A program made the translations under genes and the position numbers. A stretch of DNA of 64,000 nt from Cystobacterineae bacterium (GTDB lineage: Bacteria; Myxococcota; Myxococcia; Myxococcales; Myxococcaceae), in assembly GCA_009781495.1 (NCBI GenBank), contig WQYA01000002.1, positions 1-64,000 of the forward strand. The letters are read 5' to 3'. The notes beneath the pieces are model-generated. The model saw only the letters and a program-made list of their open reading frames with translations, made no database searches and was not told where the DNA came from. Below, piece by piece: positions 55,933 to 64,000 of the stretch (its first letter is position 1; every line of letters begins with the position of its first letter).

Positions 55933-57678
55933 ATGAAAGCGCCAAGACGCCTCCCAATTGTTGCCTTACTCGTTTGGGCATCCGCCTGCCATATCTCCAA
56001 CATATGCACATTTGGCAATAACGAGGGCTGTCCTCTTGGCGCTTCGTGCTATGCGGGCGAGAATGCGAAGCTGGGCGATGATGGCATATGCGTTTATGAG
56101 TCGAAGCCCCTCAGCCCGGAGGCAGGGCCTGCCACGCTTCTCGTGGAAATTGTCCCCAGCATCATCAGCTTCTCGCCAATGGAAATGGACGGCGTCTACA
56201 ATGGACGTTCTGCCACCGTGAAGGTTGTGGTTTCCGGGTTTGCCAACCGCACCGACGCAAACAGCGTGCAGCTGGAAATTGGCCATTTGGACAAACCCGC
56301 ATGGTTGTCATTAGGGGGTGAAGAGAGCGAGCCTTCGGACAACAGCATCACCTTTCGTGTGGGCGTTCAATATGGCGGCTCGACATTCACAGAACCCCCG
56401 GGCTCCATTAACCTAAGGCTGAACCATATTCCAGAGGGCTATGGATATGGCAATGAGACTCAAAGCATCCGCGTTGTTGTGGGAGACGGCCAGAAAGCGC
56501 ACCCCATTGGAGTGAACCAGGCCAACGTGGAAGCTTTTAACCTCTATGCAAGGACAAACGGCCTGGCCTTGCACTATCAGCTGATGGAAGACATTGTGTT
56601 GCTTCCGTCTTCTGAGAACGAAGACAACTGGACGGCGATAGGCACGGGTGCTGCTCCCTTCACCGGCAGCTTTGACGGTGAAGGACACACCATTTCTGGC
56701 CTTAGAATCCGCAGCGCCAAAGACTACCAAGGTTTGTTTGGCCACATAGAGGGCAGTGCTGAAATAACCAACCTTGGGCTGATAAACGTCAGTGTTGCCG
56801 CCGCCGAAACCGGCAGCATCAGCTTTGTCGGCGGCCTGGTGGGCGCTAGCAGGGGTACCGTGCGAAACAGCTATGCAACGGGCAATGTCACCGGCACTGG
56901 CACCAACGGCCCTGTCGGCGGCCTGGTGGGCATTAACGGGGGTACCGTGCGAAACAGCTATGCAACGGGCAATGTCACCGGCACTGGCGCCAACAGCTTT
57001 GTTGGTGGCCTGATGGGTCTTAACAGCAATGGTACCGTGCAAAGCAGCTATGCAACGGGCAATGTTACCGTCGCCGATACCGACGACATCAGCTATGTCG
57101 GCGGTCTGGTGGGCGCTAACGGGGGTACCGTGCAAGACAGCTATGCAACGGGCAATGTTACCGCTGTCGACACCAGCGGCATCAGCTGTGTCGGCGGCCT
57201 GGTGGGCGCTAACGGAGAGGGTATCCTGCAAAACAGCTATGCAACGGGCAATGTTACCGCCACCGACACCAGCGGCATCAGCTTTGTCGGCGGCCTGGTG
57301 GGCACGAACGGTCTCATGGAGATCCCTATCGTCGTCTTCGGCACAGTGCAAAACAGTGTAGCGCTCAATGCAAGTGCCGCCGTCAGCGACATAAATGTTG
57401 GGCGTGTCGTGGGGCGCAACACTGACGGCAGCACCCTGTTCAACAACCATGCACGCAGAGGCATGATGCTGAGCCATAACAACGGCACGAATTATACCCC
57501 CACTTCCGGCGCAACCTTGAAGGATGGCGTGAGCACGTCTGAATACGGTGAACAGGGTTTCTGGATAGGCTTGGGTTGGGACTTCAAGGAGCGTTGGGAA
57601 TGGGGCCCCCAAGGCCTGCCCATTTTGCGAAACGTCGGCGGCACGCAAAACCCCACGGTACAACCGCTGGTTCCCTAA
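55933..57678 (+). CDS. Lipoprotein with GLUG-motif repeats
   Basis: signal/lipobox LLVWASACH; five or more GGLVGxNGGTVxxSYATGNVT units. Confidence 0.85.
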   Translation: MKAPRRLPIVALLVWASACHISNICTFGNNEGCPLGASCYAGENAKLGDDGICVYESKPLSPEAGPATLLVEIVPSIISFSPMEMDGVYNGRSATVKVVVSGFANRTDANSVQLEIGHLDKPAWLSLGGEESEPSDNSITFRVGVQYGGSTFTEPPGSINLRLNHIPEGYGYGNETQSIRVVVGDGQKAHPIGVNQANVEAFNLYARTNGLALHYQLMEDIVLLPSSENEDNWTAIGTGAAPFTGSFDGEGHTISGLRIRSAKDYQGLFGHIEGSAEITNLGLINVSVAAAETGSISFVGGLVGASRGTVRNSYATGNVTGTGTNGPVGGLVGINGGTVRNSYATGNVTGTGANSFVGGLMGLNSNGTVQSSYATGNVTVADTDDISYVGGLVGANGGTVQDSYATGNVTAVDTSGISCVGGLVGANGEGILQNSYATGNVTATDTSGISFVGGLVGTNGLMEIPIVVFGTVQNSVALNASAAVSDINVGRVVGRNTDGSTLFNNHARRGMMLSHNNGTNYTPTSGATLKDGVSTSEYGEQGFWIGLGWDFKERWEWGPQGLPILRNVGGTQNPTVQPLVP

Positions 57679-57784
57679 GTTTGGCGGGCAGCGCGGCCAC
57701 CCCACCTGTGCGCTCCAAGGTTCTTAAGCGCCGCATGCGCAGCCGGGAAGAATGTCTTCGCCATAGGCCCCAGCAACACCTGCC

Positions 57785-58540
57785 TTAGCGTCGCATGGCG
57801 CGCATAGCGGAGCGTTTGGTAGCGGCAAAGGGGGACATTTGGGGTGTAGGGGGGGTTTCAAGGCCGAGTTGCCACCAAGCGGGCTCCCAGGTTTTCATTT
57901 TGAGGCGTTTGTCGTTTTGCACGGCATGGAGGGCGGCCTTCAGTTTTTCGTCGGAGGGGTTAGCGGTGGTGGCGCGGGAGAGGACGGCGAGGGCTTTTTG
58001 TTTTTCTTTGAGTTGGAGGAGGCACCAGGCATAGGCGGCCCACATAAGGCCCTCTTTTTTTCCATATTTGACGGCGAGCTCAAAATATTTCTGCATGGTT
58101 TGCAAGTCCTTGGCTTTGAAGGCGATGGCGCCCTGAATGGCGCTTGCATAGAAGTTGCGCACGCCTGCTTTTTGGAGGTGGTTTTTGGCGAGGGTTTCCT
58201 CGCGCAGGGAATAGCGGATCATTCCGAGGAAGCCTTCAATTTCCTTATCAATCATAAACTGCCAACGTCCGAGAGGGCGAGCGGTCTCCATTTTTTGCAA
58301 GGCTTTGTCGACGCGCGCTTTTTGTTCGCGGGGGTTGGTAGGTTGCATGGTTTGCAATTCGGCTTGGACTTCGCTGACGATGGCCTGGAAGCGTTTGGAG
58401 GTACGTCTGGCCAGGAGGATATAGCAGGCGACGAGGAGGATAAGGGAGGGGATAAGGGCGGCCAGCCAGGGGAAGTGAGCGAGGCGTATACCCAAGGCGG
58501 TCAAAAAAGCGACAGCCAAGGAAAGAAGCAGGTTGATCAT
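57785..58540 (-). CDS. Membrane-anchored TPR-like protein
   Basis: two N-terminal hydrophobic segments, TPR-like C-terminal half. Confidence 0.6.
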   Translation of the reverse strand: MINLLLSLAVAFLTALGIRLAHFPWLAALIPSLILLVACYILLARRTSKRFQAIVSEVQAELQTMQPTNPREQKARVDKALQKMETARPLGRWQFMIDKEIEGFLGMIRYSLREETLAKNHLQKAGVRNFYASAIQGAIAFKAKDLQTMQKYFELAVKYGKKEGLMWAAYAWCLLQLKEKQKALAVLSRATTANPSDEKLKAALHAVQNDKRLKMKTWEPAWWQLGLETPPTPQMSPFAATKRSAMRAMRR

Positions 58541-58651
58541 AGACGCGAGGATCTATACAAGCTAAGTCCCATGTACAATGGTACAGTGGAGGAGGAGGAG
58601 GTTTTTGAGGGTAGGTTAGCGAGGGCAAGTTTTAAGCAGGTGTAGGAGAAG

Positions 58652-58737
58652 GGCTCTCTGTCGGAATTGGTAGACGAGGCGGACTCAAAATCCGTTGTGG
58701 CTGACACCGCGTCCCGGTTCGAGTCCGGGGAGAGCCA
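58652..58737 (+). tRNA. tRNA-Leu(CAA)
   Basis: acceptor GGCTCTC/GAGAGCC, anticodon loop CTCAAAA, GGTTCGAGTCC T-arm, long variable arm. Confidence 0.93.
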
Positions 58738-58781
58738 TTCCTCGGCGTTGTCTAGGGCAGCGTCGAGGTATTTTTCTTTGA

Positions 58782-59156
58782 TTGTCGGGGGTTTTTGTGT
58801 TCACCAAGTCTTCCGAATTGTTGATAGACATACAAAGAACCTGGGAGGAAGCGCAGCAGCAGCTTGTCGCGCTGAGGAAGCAAGTACAGGAGCGGACAAC
58901 GCTTGAGTGTTTTTTAAGCGAGAGGGAGCAAGCGGAGCAGAGGCGGCAGAAGGCGCTGGGGGACTTAGGATTAGCGATTTATGAAGAGATAGAGAAAGGC
59001 GCCCTGATGCCGCCCAAGCGTTGGGAGGGATTGCTGGAGCGGGTGAAGGAAGCGTTGCGAGGGGCAGAGGAGCAGCGTCAGAAGCTTTCGGAGCTGTTGG
59101 ATGAGGGGCAGGCGTTGTTGGAAGCGAAGGGTCCGAAGGGGAAGGGGGGGCAATAA
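58782..59156 (+). CDS. Hypothetical coiled-coil protein
   Basis: ORF between two tRNAs, charged heptad-rich. Confidence 0.45.
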   Translation: MSGVFVFTKSSELLIDIQRTWEEAQQQLVALRKQVQERTTLECFLSEREQAEQRRQKALGDLGLAIYEEIEKGALMPPKRWEGLLERVKEALRGAEEQRQKLSELLDEGQALLEAKGPKGKGGQ

Positions 59157-59208
59157 AGGAGTTGTAAGTGAGAGGCGATTTGTGTAGAGGGGAGAGCCTC
59201 ACAGAAAC

Positions 59209-59281
<73 letters not shown>

Positions 59282-59298
59282 CAAGAAGAAGGGTTGAG

Positions 59299-59341
59299 AA
59301 AGTCCGTCAAAGTCTGCAAGCACTTGACGGACTTTGTTTTT
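59299..59341 (+). terminator. Intrinsic terminator after tRNA-Ala
   Basis: AAAGTCCGTCAA...TTGACGGACTTT followed by TGTTTTTTAT. Confidence 0.8.
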
Positions 59342-59471
59342 TATAGGGTTTTGTATTCATGTCGGTTCAGAGGGAGACACTGACAACCCAGGGGAAACAA
59401 GGCCAACTCGAAGCATTCAAAACCCTTCGAGAGGCAGCGCAAATGGGCGAGGCCATAGACGTTATGCTTTC

Positions 59472-62084
59472 TTAATCCTCTTCTCCTCTAAACCGCGCCC
59501 GTATTTTTTGATTGCCATAAAGGGATCTGGAATAAATTTCAACGGGTACGGGCATAGGATTATCTGAGGCGCTAACATCAGGCATTTTTTGGTCAGGCGG
59601 AGGGGGAAAAAGAATATCACGAGCCAAAAAATCGTTAAAACTATATGTTTCTTTTGCATTATTAATAATAGCTTTTACAATGGTTTCCCTTGATATGGCA
59701 TTAAATTGCATGAGTTGATAACTGCTCATGATGCTGTATTGCCGGGGTCTCCATACTCCTGTTGCAAAATAATAACCGCCTTCCCAGGCGCCTTCGTTAT
59801 ATCCGTTTATGCCGATAAAATGATTCCATTTAATCAATGATAAATTATTTGTTATATCGACATTGGGTTGTAATGCTGCAGATGCAAGAGTTATTCCTAC
59901 AGTTTGTCGATATTGTTCATCAACATATTCATCAGCAAGCCTAAATATATGACCAATTTCATGAATGGCTATTTCCTTGGATAATGAATTGACAGATGCC
60001 GTTGCAATTTCTCCTCCTGAACCGCCATATCTGTTGTCATTAACTATAACTATAATCAAGTGAGGATTAGGAGTTGCAAACCTTGCATATTCCCTGACTA
60101 GATTCATATTCTGGGCAACAAGTAAGCGTTCAATTCCAATATAATTATAAGTGGAATTAAATATCGTATTGGGACTCATGTCGCTGGGATTGGTTTTTGC
60201 TCCCTGGTCAGCCGAAACAGCAGAAACTGAATAAGCAGAAAAATAATCTTCATAGCCTGCAAACGGAGGTATGGAGAAAATATAATCCAACAACTCGGTA
60301 ACCCTGGTGTCAAATACACCGCCGTTGGCGTTATCTTCCAATCTAAATCCGTCACCCAGAAAAACGATATTGGTGGGAGAAGTTTTTGATGATCGCAATA
60401 AAGATTTCACATACCCGTCAACCTTTAGATCAAAAGAGGCGTTTACTGTTGCACTTGTGCCATTTGTGCCGTTTATGCGAATCGTTTCGTTATAAGTGCC
60501 AACGGACAGATTGCCTCTGGGCTGCACGGTAAAGGTTGCCGTTGCTCCACCTGTTGCGAGGCTGGTTGTTGATAGGGTTCCGATAAGGTAATTAACTGCG
60601 GTTGGCTGTGTGAGGGTAACAGCTCCGGTACCGGTATTGGTAATGGTAACGGTTTGTGCTGCCGGTTGAGTGTAAGGCGGTCGCAGGGTGCCAAACGATG
60701 TCAGCGTTGATGCATTGATGGAATAAGAAGGCGGAGCGCTTACTGCAAAAGAGGCATTTACTGTTGCACTTGTGCCATTTGTGCCGTTTATGCGAATCGT
60801 TTCGTTATAAGTGCCAACGGACAGATTGCCTCTGGGCTGCACGGTAAAGGTTGCCGTTGCTCCGCCTGTTGCAAGGCTGGTTGTTGATAGGGTTCCGATA
60901 AGGTAATTAACAGCGGTTGGCTGTGTGAGGGTAACAGCTCCAGTACCGGTACTGGTAATGGTAACAGTTTGTGCTGCCGGTTGAGTGTAAGGCGATTGCA
61001 GGGTGCCAAACGATGTCAGCGTTGATGTACTGATGGAATAAGAAGGCGGAGCGCTTACTGCAAAAGAGGCATTTACTGTTGCGCTTGTGCCATTTGTGCC
61101 GTTTATGCGAATTGTTTCGTTATAAGTGCCAACCGACAGATTGCCTCTGGGCTGCACGGTAAAGGTTGCCGTTGCTCCGCCTGTTGCAAGGCTGGTTGTT
61201 GATAGCGCTCCGATAAGGTAATTAACAGCGGTTGGCTGTGTGAGGATAACAGCTCCGGTACCGGTGTTGGTAATGGTAACGGTCTGCGCTGCCGGTTGAG
61301 TATAAGGCGATTGCAGGGTGCCAAACGATGTCAGCGTTGATGCACTGATGGAATAAGAAGGCGGAGCGCTTACTGCAAAAGCGGCATTTACTGTTGCACT
61401 TGTGCCATTTGTGCCGTTTATGCTAATTGTTTCGTTATAAGTGCCAACCGATAGATTGTCTCTGGGCTGTACTGTAAAGGTTGCCGTTGCTCCGCCTGTT
61501 GCAAGGCTGGTTGTTGATAGCGCTCCGATAAGGTAATTAACAGCGGTTGGCTGTGTGAGGGTAATAGCTCCGCCACTGGTGTTGGTAATGGTAACGGTCT
61601 GCGCTGCCGGTTGAGTATAAGGCGATTGCAGGGTGCCAAACGATGTCAGCATTGATGCACTGATGGAATAAGAAGACGGAGGGCTTACTGCAAAAGCGGC
61701 ATTTACTGTTGCACTTGTGCCATTTGTGCCGTTTATGCTAATCGTTTCTTTATAAGTGCCAACCGACAGATTGCCTTTGGGCTGCACGGTAAAGGTTGCC
61801 GTTGCTCCGCCTGTTGCAAGGCTGGTTGTTGACAGCGCTCCGATAAGGTAATTAACTGCGGTTGGCTGTGTGAGGGTAACAGCTCCAGTACCGGTGTTGG
61901 TAATGGTAACAGTTTGTGCTGCCGGTTGAGTATAAGGCGATTGCAGGGTGTCAAACGATGTAAGCGTCGATGCACTGATGGAATAAGAAGATGGCGTTTT
62001 TCCGTCATCGCAAGCTGTTAATGAAAAGCCTATTGCCAGAATAAATGCCGTCTTAATAACAAAAAAAGCTCTCTTTTTTTTCAT
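59472..62084 (-). CDS. Lipoprotein with five ~105-aa Ig-like repeats and an M64-like metallopeptidase domain
   Basis: IGFSLTACDDG lipobox; five near-identical SYSISASTLTSFGTLQSPYTQPAAQTVTITN repeats; EIAIHEIGHIFRLADEYVDE. Confidence 0.85.
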   Translation of the reverse strand: MKKKRAFFVIKTAFILAIGFSLTACDDGKTPSSYSISASTLTSFDTLQSPYTQPAAQTVTITNTGTGAVTLTQPTAVNYLIGALSTTSLATGGATATFTVQPKGNLSVGTYKETISINGTNGTSATVNAAFAVSPPSSYSISASMLTSFGTLQSPYTQPAAQTVTITNTSGGAITLTQPTAVNYLIGALSTTSLATGGATATFTVQPRDNLSVGTYNETISINGTNGTSATVNAAFAVSAPPSYSISASTLTSFGTLQSPYTQPAAQTVTITNTGTGAVILTQPTAVNYLIGALSTTSLATGGATATFTVQPRGNLSVGTYNETIRINGTNGTSATVNASFAVSAPPSYSISTSTLTSFGTLQSPYTQPAAQTVTITSTGTGAVTLTQPTAVNYLIGTLSTTSLATGGATATFTVQPRGNLSVGTYNETIRINGTNGTSATVNASFAVSAPPSYSINASTLTSFGTLRPPYTQPAAQTVTITNTGTGAVTLTQPTAVNYLIGTLSTTSLATGGATATFTVQPRGNLSVGTYNETIRINGTNGTSATVNASFDLKVDGYVKSLLRSSKTSPTNIVFLGDGFRLEDNANGGVFDTRVTELLDYIFSIPPFAGYEDYFSAYSVSAVSADQGAKTNPSDMSPNTIFNSTYNYIGIERLLVAQNMNLVREYARFATPNPHLIIVIVNDNRYGGSGGEIATASVNSLSKEIAIHEIGHIFRLADEYVDEQYRQTVGITLASAALQPNVDITNNLSLIKWNHFIGINGYNEGAWEGGYYFATGVWRPRQYSIMSSYQLMQFNAISRETIVKAIINNAKETYSFNDFLARDILFPPPPDQKMPDVSASDNPMPVPVEIYSRSLYGNQKIRARFRGEED
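60430..62005 (-). repeat. Five tandem 315-bp coding repeats
   Basis: antisense ORF starts recur at 60473, 60788, 61103, 61418, 61733 (exactly 315 bp apart). Confidence 0.95.
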
Positions 62085-62128
62085 ACATAACTCCTTTTTT
62101 GTCTAAATTTCTGTTTTGGATTTATAAT

Positions 62129-62505
62129 TTATGACATAGCTTTCATGATTATATATATTTCCTTTAAGGTATGGATGCTGCTGCCCATACCATCCAATGC
62201 TGTTTTCCCAGACAAAGCTGATTGTAAACAAAAAATATCCTTGCTGAATTGTTCTAATAGTTCTAACCCATCATTTTCTATAGGCAGGTCTTGCTTTGTC
62301 ATTGGATAAAAGACAATTCCACGGTGATGATGAAAAAGAGGTGGAGTCATTTTTTTAAAGCAGGCATCAATGATAACAATATTCAAGGTATTATTAGCTG
62401 TTTTTAGCTTGTTAAATAATGTTTCCATTTGCTTAAAATTTAGATCAAAGTATCGTTCGACATTGAATCCAAATACTGCCGTTGATGAAGGGCATATTCC
62501 ATTAT
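62129..62505 (-). pseudogene. Possible remnant of a caspase-like (C14) peptidase
   Basis: FGFNVERYFDLNFKQMETLFNKLKTANNTLNIVIIDACFKK...SALSGKTALDGMGSS; no His-Gly motif, no start in frame upstream. Confidence 0.4.
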
Positions 62506-62726
62506 ATTATCCGACTTTTGCCCACAAAGTTGCTAAGACGGTATGAAAAATTTAAGGCCTATTCCAAATAGGTCCCCAAAATCTTTCTTGAACCTTCGCG
62601 CCGGAAACGCGCTTTGCTCCGTTCAGTTTCCCCCCCAGCCTCGGGGGTGTGGGGTGCACACGCGCTGTGTTGGGTTATTGCGCAGGGCTATTGGTTTTTT
62701 GTTCGAAGTTGGCTAAGAACGGCTTC

Positions 62727-63590
62727 ATGCATACCCTTCCTTCCATCCCTTCTCCTGTGCTGTTGAGGCGCCTTTTGAGGCTTGTTTTTTTGAGTGCTTG
62801 CCTGGCTGTTTTTGCTCAGGCGGTCCCTCCCAAGGCCAAGGAGGTTTTGAAGCCCTATGAGGGTACGGAGACGTTTCGCTCCAAACTCCTTTTGTTAACA
62901 GACGGCAAAGGCCACTATTTGGCTTTGTCGCGAGCTGAGGAGAAGCCCACGCAGCTTCCCGCTTTCTGGGGGGATGGGAAAATATTTTTTCGTCAGGAAG
63001 CGTGGGAAGGCTCTCAAGAATACCTGAAGGAGAAAGAGGATGGCGCCTATGTTTTTGTGACGTTTGACATAACTTTTTGGGAGCCGCGCACACAGTGGGG
63101 GGAGAATGCCATTATGAAAACAAGGGAGGACGGGGTTTATGTGATGTGTGGGAGGGGGCGCAAAATTCCCCTCCAGCTTGTGCCCGCCGAGGAGGCCAAG
63201 GCCATTGTGGAGAGTGCCGAGTTTTATGAGCGTCGGTTTCGGAGGACGCCTCACCTGATTGTTCGGGATGATAAGGGCGTTTATTATTATGTCGACAAGT
63301 CCTCCCTAGAGGGTGAGAAGGACTTTCAGTTTTTCATCGGCCAACGTGGGCGCTTCAAAAAAGCCAAACTTCAAAACATTGTCCAGGACTCTGGCGGAGA
63401 AGTTTTCGCAACGCCCAATGGAAGCTTGCGTATGGTTATTGGGAAGTCAGAAGTCTATTGGGTACAAGGGAAGAAGAGGCAACAGCTTATCAAAATTGCG
63501 GTTGCGCCCAACATAGACTTGCCTTTTGTATGGAATGACTTGGGGATGTATGCCAACAAAAAAATGGACACGCCTTGTGACGACATTTAG
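62727..63590 (+). CDS. Secreted protein of unknown function
   Basis: N-terminal signal LVFLSACLAVFAQA; long ORF. Confidence 0.6.
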   Translation: MHTLPSIPSPVLLRRLLRLVFLSACLAVFAQAVPPKAKEVLKPYEGTETFRSKLLLLTDGKGHYLALSRAEEKPTQLPAFWGDGKIFFRQEAWEGSQEYLKEKEDGAYVFVTFDITFWEPRTQWGENAIMKTREDGVYVMCGRGRKIPLQLVPAEEAKAIVESAEFYERRFRRTPHLIVRDDKGVYYYVDKSSLEGEKDFQFFIGQRGRFKKAKLQNIVQDSGGEVFATPNGSLRMVIGKSEVYWVQGKKRQQLIKIAVAPNIDLPFVWNDLGMYANKKMDTPCDDI

Positions 63591-63791
63591 GGCCCAAGGG
63601 GGGTCGCCCAACCGCTTTTTGGGGGGGTGAGGAAGGCCCCAGCTTTTAGGCGGCGCATACACTTCCTTACCTGGCGTATGTTGTTTAGATACCATGCGTT
63701 TAATTTCATAAATGAAAGATTGACAATACAATCAAAGATGTTCTTTTTTAGGACATTCTTTGAGGCCGGATATTTAGGGGAATATTTAGCA

Positions 63792-64000
63792 ATGAAAACA
63801 CAAAATATGGACGCATATGCCCTCCTTGCATGCAAAGGGAACCCAAGCCGGGCAAGTTTAGGGATGTTGGGCATTTTGGCCTTGGGGGTCCTATTAAGCC
63901 TCCATGCTTGTTCTTCGGACAAAATGGAGGAACTGGCTACGGAGGCAGAACCGGAAAAGCCGGAAAAGCCGGAAAAGCCGGAAAAGCCGGAAAAGCCGGA
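63792..64000 (+). CDS. Lipoprotein with PEK repeat linker, truncated by window end
   Basis: GVLLSLHACSSDK lipobox; open to window end; (PEK)n. Confidence 0.65.
   Translation, partial: MKTQNMDAYALLACKGNPSRASLGMLGILALGVLLSLHACSSDKMEELATEAEPEKPEKPEKPEKPEKP
63951..64000 (+). repeat. 9-bp tandem repeat (ccggaaaag)n
   Basis: direct reading, ~5.5 units to window edge. Confidence 0.95.

Noticed and set aside
56413-57705. 430-aa minus-strand ORF with HQAAD repeats
   Set aside because: Antisense of GLUG repeats; periodicity is inherited from the sense gene.
59359-59475. 38-aa ORF after tRNA-Ala (MSVQRETLTTQGKQGQLEAF...)
   Set aside because: Too short, no clear SD or family; could be a gene remnant but not supportable.
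60430-62005. CRISPR-like array
   Set aside because: Repeats are contiguous 315-bp coding units with no short repeat/spacer pattern and no cas genes.
60473-62008. Series of 73-91 aa minus-strand ORFs every 315 bp
   Set aside because: Alternate-frame by-products of the tandem repeats in the M64 gene.
62560-62640. Duplicated tRNA-Ala 3' end marking an integrative element
   Set aside because: Looked for GGTTCGATCCCGCCTGGCTCCA near the right edge of the AT-rich block and did not find it.

Overview
The window is a GC-rich bacterial chromosome segment. The MYXO-CTERM-like tail, deoxyhypusine-synthase-like gene and Sel1/GLUG lipoproteins suggest a Myxococcota-type genome (inference). Most of it is housekeeping: mlaE-mlaF-mlaD, nadA, nuoB/nuoA, mutY, recO, a MoxR/DUF58/transglutaminase operon, mutL, pfkA, lepA, lepB, pyrB-pyrC-carA, psd, hisS, miaA and two tRNAs. 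Accessory regions are: (i) a defence-like island at about 19.4-24.9 kb with an orphan Phd antitoxin, a HARE-HTH/GIY-YIG gene, a degenerate hicAB and an MmeI-type fused restriction-modification enzyme; (ii) a very high-GC, probably horizontally acquired tetR + FAD-monooxygenase cassette at 28.4-30.6 kb; (iii) an AT-richer block at 59.5-62.6 kb with an M64 peptidase carrying five 315-bp repeats and a caspase-like remnant. The most striking unexplained signal is a ~410-bp structured element present twice (about 19702-20112 and 21046-21454), in direct orientation, flanking the GIY-YIG gene. Each copy has a three-part A/A'/A pairing system (CTAGTAG/CTACTAG/CTAGTAG in copy 1; AAGACAG/CTGTCTT/AAGACAG in copy 2). 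All three parts change together between copies, the scaffold is nearly invariant, and the third part overlaps the Shine-Dalgarno of a conserved ~34-40 aa ORF that is followed by terminator/antiterminator-like GC helices. This looks like an undescribed RNA switch or orthogonal-pairing RNA. A second theme is enzymes missing canonical catalytic residues: a pseudo-dihydroorotase and a glutaminase-dead CarA in one pyr operon, a MaoC pair without catalytic His, an RELGH 'metalloprotease' and a divergent FolE.
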